64,000 nucleotides of DNA, taken from positions 488,221 to 552,220 of the forward strand of contig NBAY01000027.1 in the NCBI GenBank assembly GCA_002794775.1. The letters run 5' to 3'. The position numbers and the translations under genes are program-made. Shown here in pieces: positions 32,050 through 44,588 of the stretch (position 1 is its first letter; every line of letters begins with the position of its first letter). Under the pieces are notes generated by a model, which saw only the letters and a program-made list of their open reading frames with translations, was not told the DNA's origin and made no database searches. The DNA is from Porodaedalea pini (lineage: Eukaryota > Basidiomycota > Agaricomycetes > Hymenochaetales > Hymenochaetaceae).

Positions 32050-32888
32050 ATGGTTTCCGCAACTTCAAATCTAGTTATCTCTGTACCTTCAACGCCACCT
32101 TTGTCGAACTCGACTTCGGTGACGACGCGCACGAACTCGCTCGTCGTCGCGAGCTTGCCTGCTACGTTCTTCCATCCGAGCGTTCTTGAGGCGCTGCGCA
32201 CTTATTTTGCTGCGTTTGGCGAGATATATGCGTGGGCACCCCTTCGTGCTTTTGCTCGCATTATTCTCGTTTATTACGACGAGAATGACGCTGAGAGTGC
32301 GAAAGTGGGCTCGGACGGCCTGACGATCGACGCTACATCCGGAAGGTTAGACTCATATCTCCCTTTTGTTCTTCTTTTCGCATGCTGAAGGTTCCTTGTA
32401 GCCCGGAGGCCGTCTTGCGTGTATATCGAGCTGATCCTACTCCGATCCCTTCATCTTCCGGCTCCTCATCTCCCTCTGGCTCTCAGCCCAGATTCTCACC
32501 ACACCATCTCCGGCCGCCTCCTATTGAAAAGAACTTCTTGATCTCTCCGCCGGGTTCGCCACCAGTCGGTTGGGAAGCGGCCCGCGAAGAACCCCCGAAC
32601 AACACGCCGCTCGCTGACGATCTCATCACAGCATTACGACGCCTTCAGTTCTCTCAGGAGAATGATGAGCGGCCGGGCTCGACGGGCGTTTCGGTCTTGA
32701 TCGAACCTGAGGAGGGTCCGGGTGTTGGTGTCTATGTTGAGGACTGCGGTGACGAAGATGCCAATTCCGACGGATCAGATAGCGATCCGAGGTATCAAGA
32801 GGAGGGCTGGTTTTATAGTGAATCGTTTGGCACACAACGCTTTGCGCCAGCCGCTACTATGCGCCCGCCCATGCCAGCATCTGCTTAA
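32050..32888 (+). CDS. RCN1: calcipressin, regulator of calcineurin
   Basis: Two exons (32050-32345 and 32402-32888) join through a 56-bp intron, GTTAGA to GTAG, to give 260 residues. The N-terminal half is the RRM-like calcipressin fold: TNSLVVASLPATFFHP, then YFAAFGEIYAWAPLRAFARI and VYYDENDAESAK. The C-terminal half holds the hallmark ISPPGSPPVGWE motif followed by REEPPN, then an acidic tail. Calcipressins bind the protein phosphatase calcineurin and tune Ca2+ signalling in the cytoplasm; the ISPPxSPP serines are phosphorylated in other fungi and animals. The ATG at 32050 is the first in frame before the conserved domain. The frame is intact. Confidence 0.92.
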
Positions 32889-33447
32889 TGGTTTTCTCAT
32901 CTGTGAGTATTCAGTTCCCTCGCTTAGTCTGGCATTCCTCCATTTCTATGATGAACCATTATCAGACCTGTACCGATTCCTTCGTGAATCTGCGGACAAA
33001 CCGATATTGCCTTTAAAATCTGATCCACTTCATGACACTTCCCTCCTTCGTTTCTCATTAAGCTAACTATGTCCTTTTCTTCAGCGCAGATCTCGTTATG
33101 AACGACATATACATTATTGCAGTCCCCATGAATGAGAAGTCTCATTGGACACTATTCTTTGCATTCTCAGTCATGTATATCACCGACACATATGGACCAT
33201 CATGCTGTCACAATCGTCCTTCAGAGCTTTTTTTCCTACTGTGGTCTAGAACTGTAGCTATCGTTGGCATGTATTTCCGTGTCTCGCAGTCTCCAATATA
33301 ATTGAAATTTCCAAATTCTCAGAATGAACACGCTCCACGTGATGCTCGCGCTGGCTGTACGCGTCAGTTGCGACGCGTTCTGCTCTTCCTCTTTCATTAC
33401 TATCCACTTTCTTGTCTAAAGGTGACTATTGCTCACCGCAGAGCAGT

Positions 33448-35940
33448 ATGGCGTCCAATGTCCGAACATTGGCACAGCGCGCCTTTGCGCTCACCGCTCA
33501 GACCCGTGCAGTGCAAGAGCCCAGCGCCTCCGGCGTCACATCCGATGCTGATCAACTTCAGCTGAGTGGCACGGTTTCGCGAGGATTCATACAGTTCACA
33601 ACAACATACGGCATTCTGAATAATGTCGACTATTTACTTCTCCTTGTACTTGCCCTCCAGGTCTACTCACTGAAGGCGGTGGCAGAGCGGGTCTCCCGGT
33701 CTCAGTCGGGGATGCTCAGTGTGTGCGGACCTGGAATAACGAAATCCGGGACTTTCGTACGTTGTTTCTTTTCAACATCCTTTTATCTTTATTTCTTATT
33801 ACCTGCTTGTCCACCTTCTCTTAAATCGTAGGGCCGTAAGGCTCGAAATGCACTTACGACCAAATCTGAAGACGCTATCGCACTCACACTTTCCGGATCT
33901 GCCTCAATCGCATCTCGTTATTCAGCCAGTGCTCGACCTACATATCCTATGCCATCTTCGTTACCGGACTCCGAGAGCTTGGGCGGCAAGGCAATGATGA
34001 TTGCCTTAGAAAAACAAAAACTAAATCAAGCTCCACCGCGCCAGTTCTGGCGAGGACTAGCACGAGGAAGAAGAGGAGAGTCGAGCGGTGGATTAGGTTT
34101 CCGCTGCCCCGCCACGTTTTCGAAAGCAAAGTCAACTTGGAGTTCAATGAGCAGCTATTCGATTAGCTCGCCTCCTGCTTCGATTGAAGAGATTGAAGAG
34201 GACGTAAAATATCAGCTCGAGGAACGGAGCAATGAGAAGCAGGACGAGCGTGCTGTCGACAGGAAAGCTGCGTTGGAGACTAGTCTGAGAGATGTTAGAC
34301 TGGGGGACACTCAGCCTTCTGGTACATCCGCTCATAGTTTACCAGGGCATGTAGCCCTTGCTCTCGAGGCCGTTCAGATTCCCGATTTTCAAGTGCCTTT
34401 GACTACGACAAGTTTTCCGAAGGACCTAGTCTCAAAATTTGATCTGACTGCGAAGATGAGCTCTGCCCTGTCTTCAACGTCTTCATCATGCTCTGTATCA
34501 CCCAAGGAAGCAAGCCTAGTGTCCCCCAATTTGCCTGTAGTGGCCGGTTCCTTGAGTAGGAAAGACAGTACCCGTCGCGCCGCGCGAGAGGCTCTGCCAC
34601 CTGTTTCGGACAATGCGACTTTCAAGAACCAAGTTTTGCTCGAGCCTCTAGTTGTCGAGAAGCTGAGGAAAGCGGAAAAGCAGTCAGCAGCACCAGACTG
34701 GCAAGCTATCGCTCTGGATGGAAGGGCAGACTCGCGCGCGATGTCGGTGTCTCTCGTTGGTGTTGAAAAGGTCGCTGCGCCCGTATGTTTACAAGCATCG
34801 TCCGTTGATGTTCATGCCAATGCGGAGCGGAAAGCGGTAACATTTGGAAAGAGACAAGACTCAAATCCAAACTGGCGGGAAATCGCAATGAATGCAGGTA
34901 CTAGTGCCAATCTTAAAGAGTCAACCCCGGGAAAGTGTTCTTCTACGGCTTCTTCTGCCGAATGTGCCGACAGACTTGCGAGCAAGAGGAAACAGCGAGT
35001 GTCGGATGCTCCAAATTGGCGGGAGCAAGTTATGGATGAGAAAGCACCTCCAGTACCCCTCTGTAGTGTGCAGGTTGCTAACCATATCGAATCGGACGTC
35101 CCAAACTGGAGAGAGCAAGCGATGGATGCTGATACGCCTGCATCCGCGATTAATATTACGGCGGTAGCCAAATCTATCAAGTCAGACGCCCCCAAGTGGA
35201 GAGAGCTTGCAACAAGGTCGGACACGGGCGCACCCACGATAACCGTATCTGGTGTAAAGGTCGCAACAGTCGTGAATTCGAATATTCCGAATTGGAGGAA
35301 GCAAACGGCGAAGACGGGGGCTCCCATAATGTCTACACCACTTGTGGAGACCTCCAGACCTATTAAATCGGACACTCCGAACTGGGGGGAGCTAGCAACG
35401 AAGGTGGACCCGGCTGTAATGTCCATTGCTTCCACCGAACTCGCAGAACTTACTGGAGAAGGTGTGCTACTCCCTTCCAAACCACTAGTTCTCCATGAGC
35501 GGCAGAGTGACGGCCAAGAGTCACAGGACAGGCGTTCACATTCACTTCGTGACCCTATGCTGAAACGCTTAGAATTCAAAGCTTCCAGTGCATCTGGTTC
35601 GAATAAAGCAAAACACGGCCGCGTGGACGACTGCCTTGGCGTGAAGATGTCCCAGAGGTTCAATGAGACTGACAGATTTGAGAACTCCTACGCCAGACCA
35701 ATCGACTTCTTATCGACAGAGCACTTCGACAAGCCTCAGAAAGCCAATGTTTTTGAACTTTCCGAGACATCTGTGGAGATGGAGCGTCCTAGCAAGGCTG
35801 AGCATCGCAGGCGTGACAGTCCCGAGAGGTACAAAAGGAGTAGAAAATCGGAGAGCAGAGATCCGGACACAAGACACGTAGGAAACAAGCTTCCGCAGGA
35901 CGATCTTGCCGGCTCGTCGAAGTTGCGAGCATGGTCCTAG
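33448..35940 (+). CDS. disordered protein with seven WRE-type repeats, function unknown
   Basis: The predicted start is MASNVRTLAQRAF at 33448. A likely intron at 33574-33660 (GTTTCG to CCAG, in phase) removes a hydrophobic stretch that looks like a polypyrimidine tract. A second (GTACGT near 33766 to TAG at 33831) joins SGTF to GRKARNAL. The last exon is open to 35940. About seven copies of a unit of roughly 30 residues lie between residues coded at 34690 and 35430, each with a core like DxPNWREQAMD: PDWQAIAL, PNWREIAM, PNWREQVM, PNWREQAM, PKWRELAT, PNWRKQTA, PNWGELAT. The rest is Ser/Lys/Glu rich and ends in an Arg-rich charged tail. I know no such family. Confidence 0.7.
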
Positions 35941-36422
35941 AATGACGTGAGGCCATCAACTTGCAATAAAACCATGGATGGCACTTGCATTCAGTCGTGA
36001 AATGCGCGAGTCTTCCTTCGTTGCCATATGCCTGGAGCTAGATGACCTGCACATCTTCTAATACGATCCATTATGTTGTTTGTCTCTACGCTTTCCGTGT
36101 CGTCTTGCTTTTTCCTTCACAGCAATTCTACTCTACGTCCTTCCATCCTTCCGCATTCTCTATTCTTATTTTTGTTACAATGCGCACGCCTTGCTTGTGT
36201 CACCTAGAAAGCTTTGTATCCCTCATATCTGTACTATCCGTCTTCATAAATCGTTCTTGATTTGTGTGAATTTGTTTTTCTCTTCTGTGCTAGTGCATTC
36301 GGTGAGACTACCTAAATTCTAAACATTGCAGCAACAAACGAACGATAAAATACTATATATGTTTAGTGGCCATCTTTGGGACAGAACGCCAACGTATATT
36401 GTTCGAATGAGCGTCATTGGTT
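35941..36422. other. intergenic region between convergent genes
   Basis: Pyrimidine-rich on the plus strand, with no gene seen. It holds the 3' ends of two convergent genes. Confidence 0.5.
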
Positions 36423-38134
36423 TCAAACGATGAGTCTGTAGATAGCATATGCAAGCAGCGAGATCACCACTGCGAGCAGCACGTCCGACAGGAAAGACGA
36501 GTTTGCGACCGGACCCATTGCTACAGCGTCATACAGCGCTTCTTGGATACCAAGGGCCATTGCTTCCATGCCAAATAATTCCTGTGCACGCGCTCGGGCC
36601 CGCATTGCGAGTTCCTCGCGCTCCTTCGTGTCAAGTCGTACGATCTCGTGAAGGGTGTCTGCCCATTCGTGCGGATCAGGAACACAGAGCCATCCCGTGC
36701 GGCTCTCTGGAGGGGCAGTGAGCACGCTCTCTGTCGGCCCACCGCTGTTGCAAGCTAATACAGGCAGGCCGCATGCCATACCCTCAACGGGACCAATGCC
36801 GAAATGCTCGTTTGTGGGCGTGTAGAGGAGTACGAGAGTGGAGGGTGCATTGAGGAGAGCCGAGCGCTGAGGCGTGCTGAAGCTGAGAAGGAAGAGGACG
36901 TCTGCGGTATTAGCGGATAGCGCTGTTGGCTCTGGAAGGGTGGAGCGGAGGGACGCGGAAGGAGTGGTCAGCCAGTACGTGAGCTGGGACGCCGAGGCAA
37001 CGGAGAGGAGTTCTTGTAGTGCCTCGATGTTGTCTTGCACCCTAGGGTCGTAACCACCTGTATTACGCGTCAGTACATAGAAAATCAGTCATAGGAACAG
37101 AGCTCACCAGCAAGAACGAGGCGTAAGGGTGCTGCTGAAGATGAGCTTGAGGTGCCCTGGCGTAGCAGTGCAAAAGATTTGAGCGCGAGTGAGATGTTTT
37201 TCTTCTTCTCGAAGCGATTTAGCGACAGTAATGTTGGACGATGCCTGCTCTTCGCAAATTAAGCTTTTATCCAAGCATAATAAACTGGTTTGAACTGCAT
37301 ACGAGCCAAATTCCTGGACTTCTGGGTCGTTCTCATTTGACGGGGCTGCATATGCCGCGAGATTGATTCCTGGGTATACAACCCGGGGTTTTCGTGGTAT
37401 TGAGAAGAAAGTATTGAATACGCCTGCTGTAAATTGTGAATTTGCTAGTAGAACGTCGGCGCTTCCTAAGGCAGTCGTAAAAACAGGTATACCGCACATT
37501 TATAACTGTAGAAGCACCTGTTGTTATTTCTTCTAGCCAATCCATGGGCATTCGATAGAATGCTTTCAACACGCTGCCTTTCTTCCGCCTCACAGAGCCA
37601 CCGACAAACTCGCCGTCTGCGAGGAGCTTATCGGGGAAATGGCAGTAGAAAACGACGCGCCGTTTTGCGAATGTCCGAAAGAAGGGTACACATGTCGAGA
37701 GCTGGTCGACGAAGAATACATCATATGTAGACGCATCAGTAAGGAGCAAGTGCAGCGTCAACTGTAGCTGGCGAAGATGCGCGAAGAGAATGTGGAATTT
37801 GCCTCTATACGCGCGTGGAAAGGGAGACTGGACGTGATGCACGCGCAATGTTCCTAGACAAGTTGAACACGTCAACTCCGATGTGCTAAGTACAGCGAGT
37901 TTGAAGCGTACCGTCGCGCGTTTCTTCAAAACAGTGCTTAGGGTCATGATGGGACGTGTAAATGTCTACCGAGTGGCCTAGTTGATGGAGGCCGAGAGCA
38001 GCGTCGACAACAAGACGCTCAGCGCCGCCTGTACGTGAGACGTGTCAATAGAAAGGTCACTACGAAATGCGCGTAAGTAACATACCAATTCCGAGGTCCG
38101 GATGAACGAATGCTATCCTAAGTTTGTCCCCCAT
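36423..38134 (-). CDS. ALG2: GDP-Man:Man1GlcNAc2-PP-Dol alpha-1,3/1,6-mannosyltransferase
   Basis: Six exons, all with consensus splice sites and matching phase: 38134-38086, 38028-37912, 37853-37518, 37465-37303, 37244-37108, 37057-36423. They give 478 residues. The protein adds the second and third mannose to the dolichol-linked N-glycan precursor on the cytosolic ER face. The start [16 protein letters not shown] is followed by [14 protein letters not shown], the GT-B nucleotide-sugar fold opening. [16 protein letters not shown] and PRVVYPGIN are ALG2 blocks. The GT4 catalytic EX7E motif is EHFGIGPVE, followed by [20 protein letters not shown] hydrophobic C-terminal segment ([19 protein letters not shown]) is a membrane anchor. 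No damage is seen. Confidence 0.96.
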
Positions 38135-38326
38135 TTGCTATTAGACGCTGTGTACCCAGTTCTGTCGGTCTCCTCTAGTTTCCTGAGAGATGAGAGCTGC
38201 TGTCTGCTCTCGAGTGCGCCGCACATAAGGATCGTATATAGAAGTTATCTCTCACGATTCTTGTGATTTCAATGACTTCGTCCGGGTCTTCCATACAAGT
38301 ATTTCCCATTCATCTTCAACGACCGT

Positions 38327-38853
38327 ATGTCTACAGCGATAAATGCACTTTCCTTCCCAGAAGAGAGCTGGTTGACTGTTTTCAAGTTGGCGACATTTGT
38401 GCCCAATGCACTTGATACACACGCGCGTGACGTTTTCGCATATCCAGGCCTGGATCAAATACTAGAAGGGAATCGACTAGTCAATACTCATCAAACTGCG
38501 TCTCGTCCTTGTCTGCAAAAAACACTGGAACACGCTCGCAATGCGCTACTTTTATCAAGCTATCTTTATTACAGCGTGTCTAGAGCAAACTTGCGCAGAT
38601 ATTTAGGCTCAGAGCTGCTGCCAGCGCCGACTACTCTCTCGACTCTCTGGGACAGTGGACTGTCCGAATGGACTTTTTGCATGTGATCCTCCGCAAAGTT
38701 AAAAAGGTGGACCTTGAAGAGCTTTTCAGGAGCCTTCGTAATCTTGAGATCATAGCCTCTTATGGGGGCCGGGAACGATGTTCCAGGGATTTATTGATGT
38801 TAATCCTCAGGGGCCCGCAAGCTGCAAAAACTCACATTATGTATTACTCTTGA
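38327..38853 (+). pseudogene. F-box-like gene remnant
   Basis: The plus strand reads FPEESWLTVFKLATFVPNAL, like the F-box plus spacer of many basidiomycete F-box proteins, then a region resembling the following helices, ending at 38686. A second frame (38668-38853) continues DLEELFRSLRNLEIIA, leucine-rich as in such proteins. The frame change and early end suggest decay or a truncated copy. No function is claimed. Confidence 0.4.
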
Positions 38854-40428
38854 CGGCAATGATCACATCGACTCAATCTGCTTAGTTCCTTTGTCACACA
38901 GATGGCCCGAATTTGCGATCCCTTGGGTTCTAGAGTGGTGTCTCGCTGTTCAGGGGGGGGACATTGCGATACCGTTCCTTGGCTGGAACGGGTTTTGACT
39001 GTCTCATGTTCTCTCTGTGGCGGCTTTCAGGGCTGAGACGTCCTACTTTCAGCTCAACGAAGGCTATCACTGTCAGTTTTGCAAGCTCTCATCTCCATTT
39101 GTACAAGCTGATTCTCTCTTTCAAGATTATTAAGAGTTGCAATTCAACGATGCGGCAGGTTGGCTTATCCCTTGTCAAAAATATGTGCTCGAACACCATG
39201 AAAGCTTTCGGAAATATGATCTCCATGAGTTTATCCGTTTGAGTTTGGCATCCATGTTGTGCTGACGTATTAAAGCGCCGAGCAACTTGACGGAAGTTGG
39301 AACGTCGAGCATGGTTACAACAAATGCAGACACGAAATCGCGAGCTTCAGCGTACTGTACTGGTTCTTACCTAGGCAACTGGCCGGCATGTCCGAAATGT
39401 TCAGTTATTGGCAACCGGGCCTGCGTTACAGTACAAATTCTCATAATGTATATGTGCGATTTTCACTTCAAGCCAATGTTTATGCAGTATGATATGGTAA
39501 TTTGGCCGAGATGACCGGTTTTGTGCCGACAAAATCTTGTGCATTATAGAGGATATACATTATGAAAGTATGCATTACGAGAATTTGTACTGTACATGTT
39601 ACATACCAGAAGTTACCAACTGCCAGCAATCTGTGCATGCAACCACTGCGGGTAGATAATCTGATTATGAACCTACTGTAACTGGATTTGAGTGAAATAA
39701 AGGCCAGACTCAAGTAAATTTGACACCCACAAACTGCAAGATGTCCATCAGCAGAACTTATTGAGAAATCAGCAGGACCATGGGCTTCATTGTGCACAGT
39801 GATTTTCTTTCATATTGTTACACAACTATTAGTAGTATGGAGGTCAATTGTTAGCAACTGCCTTCCCGTTACATGTTACTCAGGGTCAAATAAGCAACGC
39901 AACTCCCCTCTGTTACACGTTATGGTTGCCTTGGTACATATTAGTACAGTGTAATACAAGACCGAGGTGGCAAAAGAAGTGGCTGGCAATATTATATGCT
40001 CTTGCCGGAAATGAAAAATGATAGGCAGACCAAAAGGACACGTACAAGAATCGCCGCTTCCAATTTATTTTGCTTTATTTGCTTCTATTTATGATGCTCG
40101 AGGATAGTTTGGATGACAGCCTCAGCGCGAGACACGACAACAGAGTTAGTCGGCTCCTATTCCAAAGCCGTCGCTCATTCACCAAAGAGCATTACGATGT
40201 TTTGCTGCTGCGCCGCCGCATCCCATCCATAAGATAGAAAACCCCGAACGGGCGATGTTATTAAGGCATAGGTAAAGAGCAGTACAGCGCATAGAGACAG
40301 ACATGCATAAACTAAAAGGCACAGACGATAGCACAGAGGGTATAATACCACCAACAAGAAACAAGACAATGCCGAAGACGAAGACGAATCCTACAACACC
40401 TCAAAACGACCAAAGAAACCGAAACGCT
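38854..40428. other. long intergenic region, nothing recognised
   Basis: About 1.6 kb of AT-richer DNA with short open frames only. I see no conserved protein, repeat or RNA gene in it. Confidence 0.5.
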
Positions 40429-43400
40429 TTACAGGTCGTCCAGATCGTCGACATCTTCTCCTCGCTTCTTGCGTGCCATCCGCTCCTTCTTCAGTTTCCG
40501 TGCGTCTGACGCTGTTAATTTCTTCTGCTTCTTCACATCGATCTTGTTGCCCATCGCGTCGTACTGGTCCTCCTCCTCGCCAGCAGCTTTGTCGATGCGT
40601 GCGCCGGAGCCCTGGCCCTCCACCCAGTTGTGTCCGGATGCCTCGAGACTACCATCGCGCATAGCCCAGACTCTGCAAGCAAAACATTATTAAAGCACTT
40701 TGAGACAATCGAGATATAGGAACTCACTCCTTGCAAATAGATTCGGAGAAGTCACGGTTGTGCGTGATAATAAGCACACCACCCTCGAACACCTTGAGCG
40801 CCTCGATAAGAGCGGCGAGCGACTCACGGTCGAGGTAGTTCGTTGGCTCGTCCAGGCAGATGACGTGCGGGCGGCGCCACGTCGCTGCACCGAGTACGAT
40901 CTTCACCTTCTGACCACCAGACAGACCACGCATGGTGTTGTGCGATACGAACTCTGGCTCGAGACCGAAGTCCGCGAAGTGCTTCTCAATCTCGCGACGA
41001 ACAAGCGGACGAAGAAGACCGAGGCGCTGCGCCTCACGGGTGTCAACCTCAATGACCTTCTTCTCGAAGCCGCGCTTGACGAGTTCATCACGCGGTAGCC
41101 AGATGTTCTCAGACGACGAGAGACCCTTGAACGAAACCTCGTACTCATACGACTGCTTGAGCTTCTTGCGCGTGATGATCTCATCGATGAGACGCTTCTG
41201 GCCTTCGACGACGATGGCGGCACCATCCTTCATCTTCTGCGCCTCTTCTTCAGAGATCTGACGGTTCGCCTTCGTCATCTCCTCCAAATCCTCACCAGTC
41301 TGGTAACGCCACAGCATGTACTCAAGAGGCGTCTTGTCGAGGTGGTTATCAATGTGGTGGAAGGCGTGCTGCGCGACGTAGCCAATGACCAAGTTCGGGT
41401 GCTTCCAGATCTCACCGCCCTTGTTCGGCTCGGTGTCGCCGACAAGCAGCTTGACGAGCGTCGATTTTCCCGAACCGTTGGGACCAAGAACAGCGACACG
41501 AGACGAGAGCGAGACTTGCAAGGTGATGTCGTGGAGTTGCTGGACAGGCGTACCTGGGTACTGGAAACCGACCTTGCGCATCTTAAGCAGCGACTTCTCC
41601 TTCGTCTTCACACCCTCGAGTAGAGGTGGGTCGGGAAGCTTGAACTTGTAGTCCTCAGCCGCCTCAAGCGTGTAGTACGACTTAGCCTCAGGCACGGCCT
41701 TGACGAACGACTCAAGGTTACCCCTGTAGCGCTTGAGCTTGAACCGGTTTAGGTGAAGGACGTCGGTGATCGTGTTGTTCAGGAAGCTGGAGTCGTGCGA
41801 GACGATGATCGAAGTGCAAGTCTTGAGGCCGGTGAGGTAGGCCTCGAGCCACGCGACGTTGATAACATCAAGATGGTTGGTTGGCTCATCGAGCAGGAGG
41901 ATGTCGGCCTTGAATAGCATGGCGCGGGCAAGCGCCAGCTTCATCTTCCAACCACCAGACAGACTGCCGATAGCCTGAGCCTGCCTCTCGTCCGAGAAGC
42001 CGACAGATGCGAGCGTCTCGATACTCTCCTTCTCCGTCGCTTGGATGCGCTTATCGGCAAGAACCCACTGAAGAACAGTGGTCTCGGCCTCGCTGCCGTC
42101 GATGTCGTGCTCGACGTAGAAGGTGCGGACCTCGTCGGGAGATGGGAAGCCCTCGACCTGGCCGTTCGTGATTGCACGCATGAGCGTCGACTTGCCGGTG
42201 CCGTTCTTACCGCAGAGACCGTAGCGGTGACCACGCTTGAGACGGAGGTTGGCGGTGTTGAGCAGGATCTTCGCACCGTACGCAAGGGAGAAGGTGCAGT
42301 TGCAAAGATCCTCACCCTCCTCGTCATCATCAGCGGCATTGTCCTCCTCGCTGTCCGCGGCCGACGACTTGATCATGAACTCCGCGGTGACCTTCGCCGG
42401 TTCGGGCGAAGTCGAAACATACTCAAGGAAAGGCGTGAGCGACTGCCACTGGCCATTGTCGAAGTTCTTGAGGTTAACGAGAGCCGCGGCGAGCGTGCCA
42501 ACGTACTGAGCGGTGACGTCGGATGCAGAAGGCACCGGCGAAGCACCGAGCTTCTTGTAGACGGAGATAAGGGACGAAGTAAGAGCAGCCGGCTCAGCGA
42601 CCTTGAGTGGAGGAAGGTTCGTTCCGTCACCCGTAGGGACCTCACCGACCTGACGGAGCGTAGCGATCGCACGCTCGACGACGCCGCGAGCTTCGGGGTC
42701 ACCGATGGAGTCCTTGATCTTGATCAGACCGGGAAGCAGCTTCGGCAGGAAGGGGCGGACGGTCGTCGCGGAGTCGACGAGCTTCGACATGTTGTCGATG
42801 ATACTATAGAATAGAGTAAGATTAGATCGGACTCAATCAGAAGAGCGGAGTAAACGGAGGCTTACACAGCAACCTTGCGCTTCGTGGCGGTAAGCTTTTC
42901 GGTAAGACCACGGGAGAGGAGTGGGACCATGAGGGAAAGGGTAGGGGAGTCTACTTCAGAAACGAATGTGGTAGCGGAAAGGAGCTGAATGGTGCTAGGC
43001 ACCTCCTCAACCGGATTAATTAAAGCAGATATAAGAGCCGGAATAAAGCGTTCTATGTCCTTGTTGGAGACCAATGCAGTGGCCTTAGTAAGAGTATCAC
43101 GCGCAGCCTTCTTCACGTCGGCTTTGGTGTCCCAGATCGCCTCAGAGAGGATGGGGACGATTTCAGGCATGAGCTTGGCAGTCTGCTCCGGGGCGCTGAC
43201 GACGAGCTGGTTGAGGATCGTTAGTGCACCAGTCTTGATCTGCCACTTGCCGGCGGTTTTGATCTGGTGAAGAAGTGCGGGGAGTACGGAGACGGTACCC
43301 CATGGGTTCATTGCGGCGACGTATGCCTTCACCGCGTCGACAGCAGCCGTCCGGACGGCAGGCATCTTGTCAGCGAAAGCCTCGATAAGCGCAGCATACA

Positions 43401-43728
43401 GACCCGAGCTGACGAAGGTTGGCTCGAGAGTCTTGATGGCGCCCTGGGAAACAACAGCAGAAACAACCTTGGCTACGCCCTCGCGTGCAGCGGGGCTCTT
43501 TTTGTCGGCGAGCGCCTTAACGGCGGCATCGTTGAAGCCTGATGCGGCCACGGCCGACGGGCCTTCTTTTTGGGCGAGCGCGACGAGGTTAGCAGTCGCA
43601 GACTCGCTGGACGCCTTGTCGGCGACAAAGAGGAAGGAAAGGTCGATTTTGCTGTCAGAGGCCATGGCGGCTTTCAGGTCAGCGGGCGAAGGAATGGAGG
43701 CAGGGGTAGCAACAGACGTCGCGGGCAT
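40429..43728 (-). CDS. translation elongation factor eEF3
   Basis: Three exons (43728-42866, 42803-40728, 40672-40429) join in phase through 62- and 55-bp introns to give 1060 residues, near the usual 1040-1050. eEF3 is the fungal ribosome-bound ATPase that helps eEF1A and releases tRNA from the E site. N-terminal HEAT repeats fill about residues 1-390. ABC1 has Walker [10 protein letters not shown], signature LSGGWK and Walker [16 protein letters not shown]2 has Walker [10 protein letters not shown], signature LSGGQK and Walker [13 protein letters not shown], with the eEF3-specific chromodomain-like insertion (about [10 protein letters not shown]) before its signature. The C-terminus is a Lys-rich tail ([20 protein letters not shown]). 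The start MPATSVATP was chosen because no ATG precedes it in frame. Confidence 0.95.
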
Positions 43729-44588
43729 TTCGAGTATCTGATCGATGAATGACAATCGCCACGCATGTCAGTGTACGTTGCAGACACAACAAAAGACGAC
43801 AAGCACGCACCTATGAGAAGATAGGGGCGACTAGGGAGCTTTAGTCTATGTCGTCTGTAAGGCTTGCAAAGACAAGAAACAAAGAGACACTCTAAAGCGG
43901 TCTATAGGGCGGAGCCTGTAGAAGCAAGTCATTGTCAGCACTACGCAAAACAACGAGCTCGACGCTATACATGCCGTCGGCAGGCGCGGCAACGACGAGC
44001 ACAAGAGCGGGACTGACCTTCTAACAGTGCAGAAAGGGGAAAGTGGGGAGCAACGAAGTTTTCCGACCAGTTTATATGCAAGCAACGGCGGAGTTTAAAT
44101 TACTAAGGAAATTCCCTTATGTGGACAAACATGCTGTGTCTGATGCCCCGGTAGCATTCCGGTTTCTGCCACAGACCGACAGCCAAAACTCTCGAGATGG
44201 AGCAAGTAGTCAGCAATTATCCTGTGCAATATCCTAGACCCGGTCTATGACTAGTGCTTCCTCATCGTCGATGCCGACGCCGACGCCGACGCCGACGCCG
44301 AGCGTCGGTGAAAGCTGCTCAGTCGCGAATTATAATAATCCTGAAACGTACACACGTTCGAAACGTTGCCAGCAGATCACAATCAAGCATCAGGATGGGC
44401 AACAGCCTCGTTCCTATCTCGCTAAAAATGCGGGGTAGCCGCACCCCCGCAAAACTCTATCTGATCAGCGCTCGCCACCTCGTTGGTCAGAAGAGACACC
44501 ATAATCCCCGACAAAACCTTGCCATTTCACAATTACGAACAGCTGTCTACACAGAACGAGCTATCTGCATCTCACGGCCGCCTCCCCG
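43729..44588. other. intergenic region upstream of eEF3
   Basis: It holds the eEF3 promoter and the 3' flank of the V-ATPase gene. An upstream non-coding exon of eEF3 is possible because a CAG acceptor-like site lies just before the start. A small GCCGAC repeat is at 44273-44302. Confidence 0.5.
44273..44302 (+). repeat. (GCCGAC)n microsatellite
   Basis: Five near-perfect 6-bp units. Confidence 0.9.

Noticed and set aside
42041..42814. Plus-strand open frame of 257 codons
   Set aside because: It is the reverse of eEF3 coding sequence and has no family resemblance.
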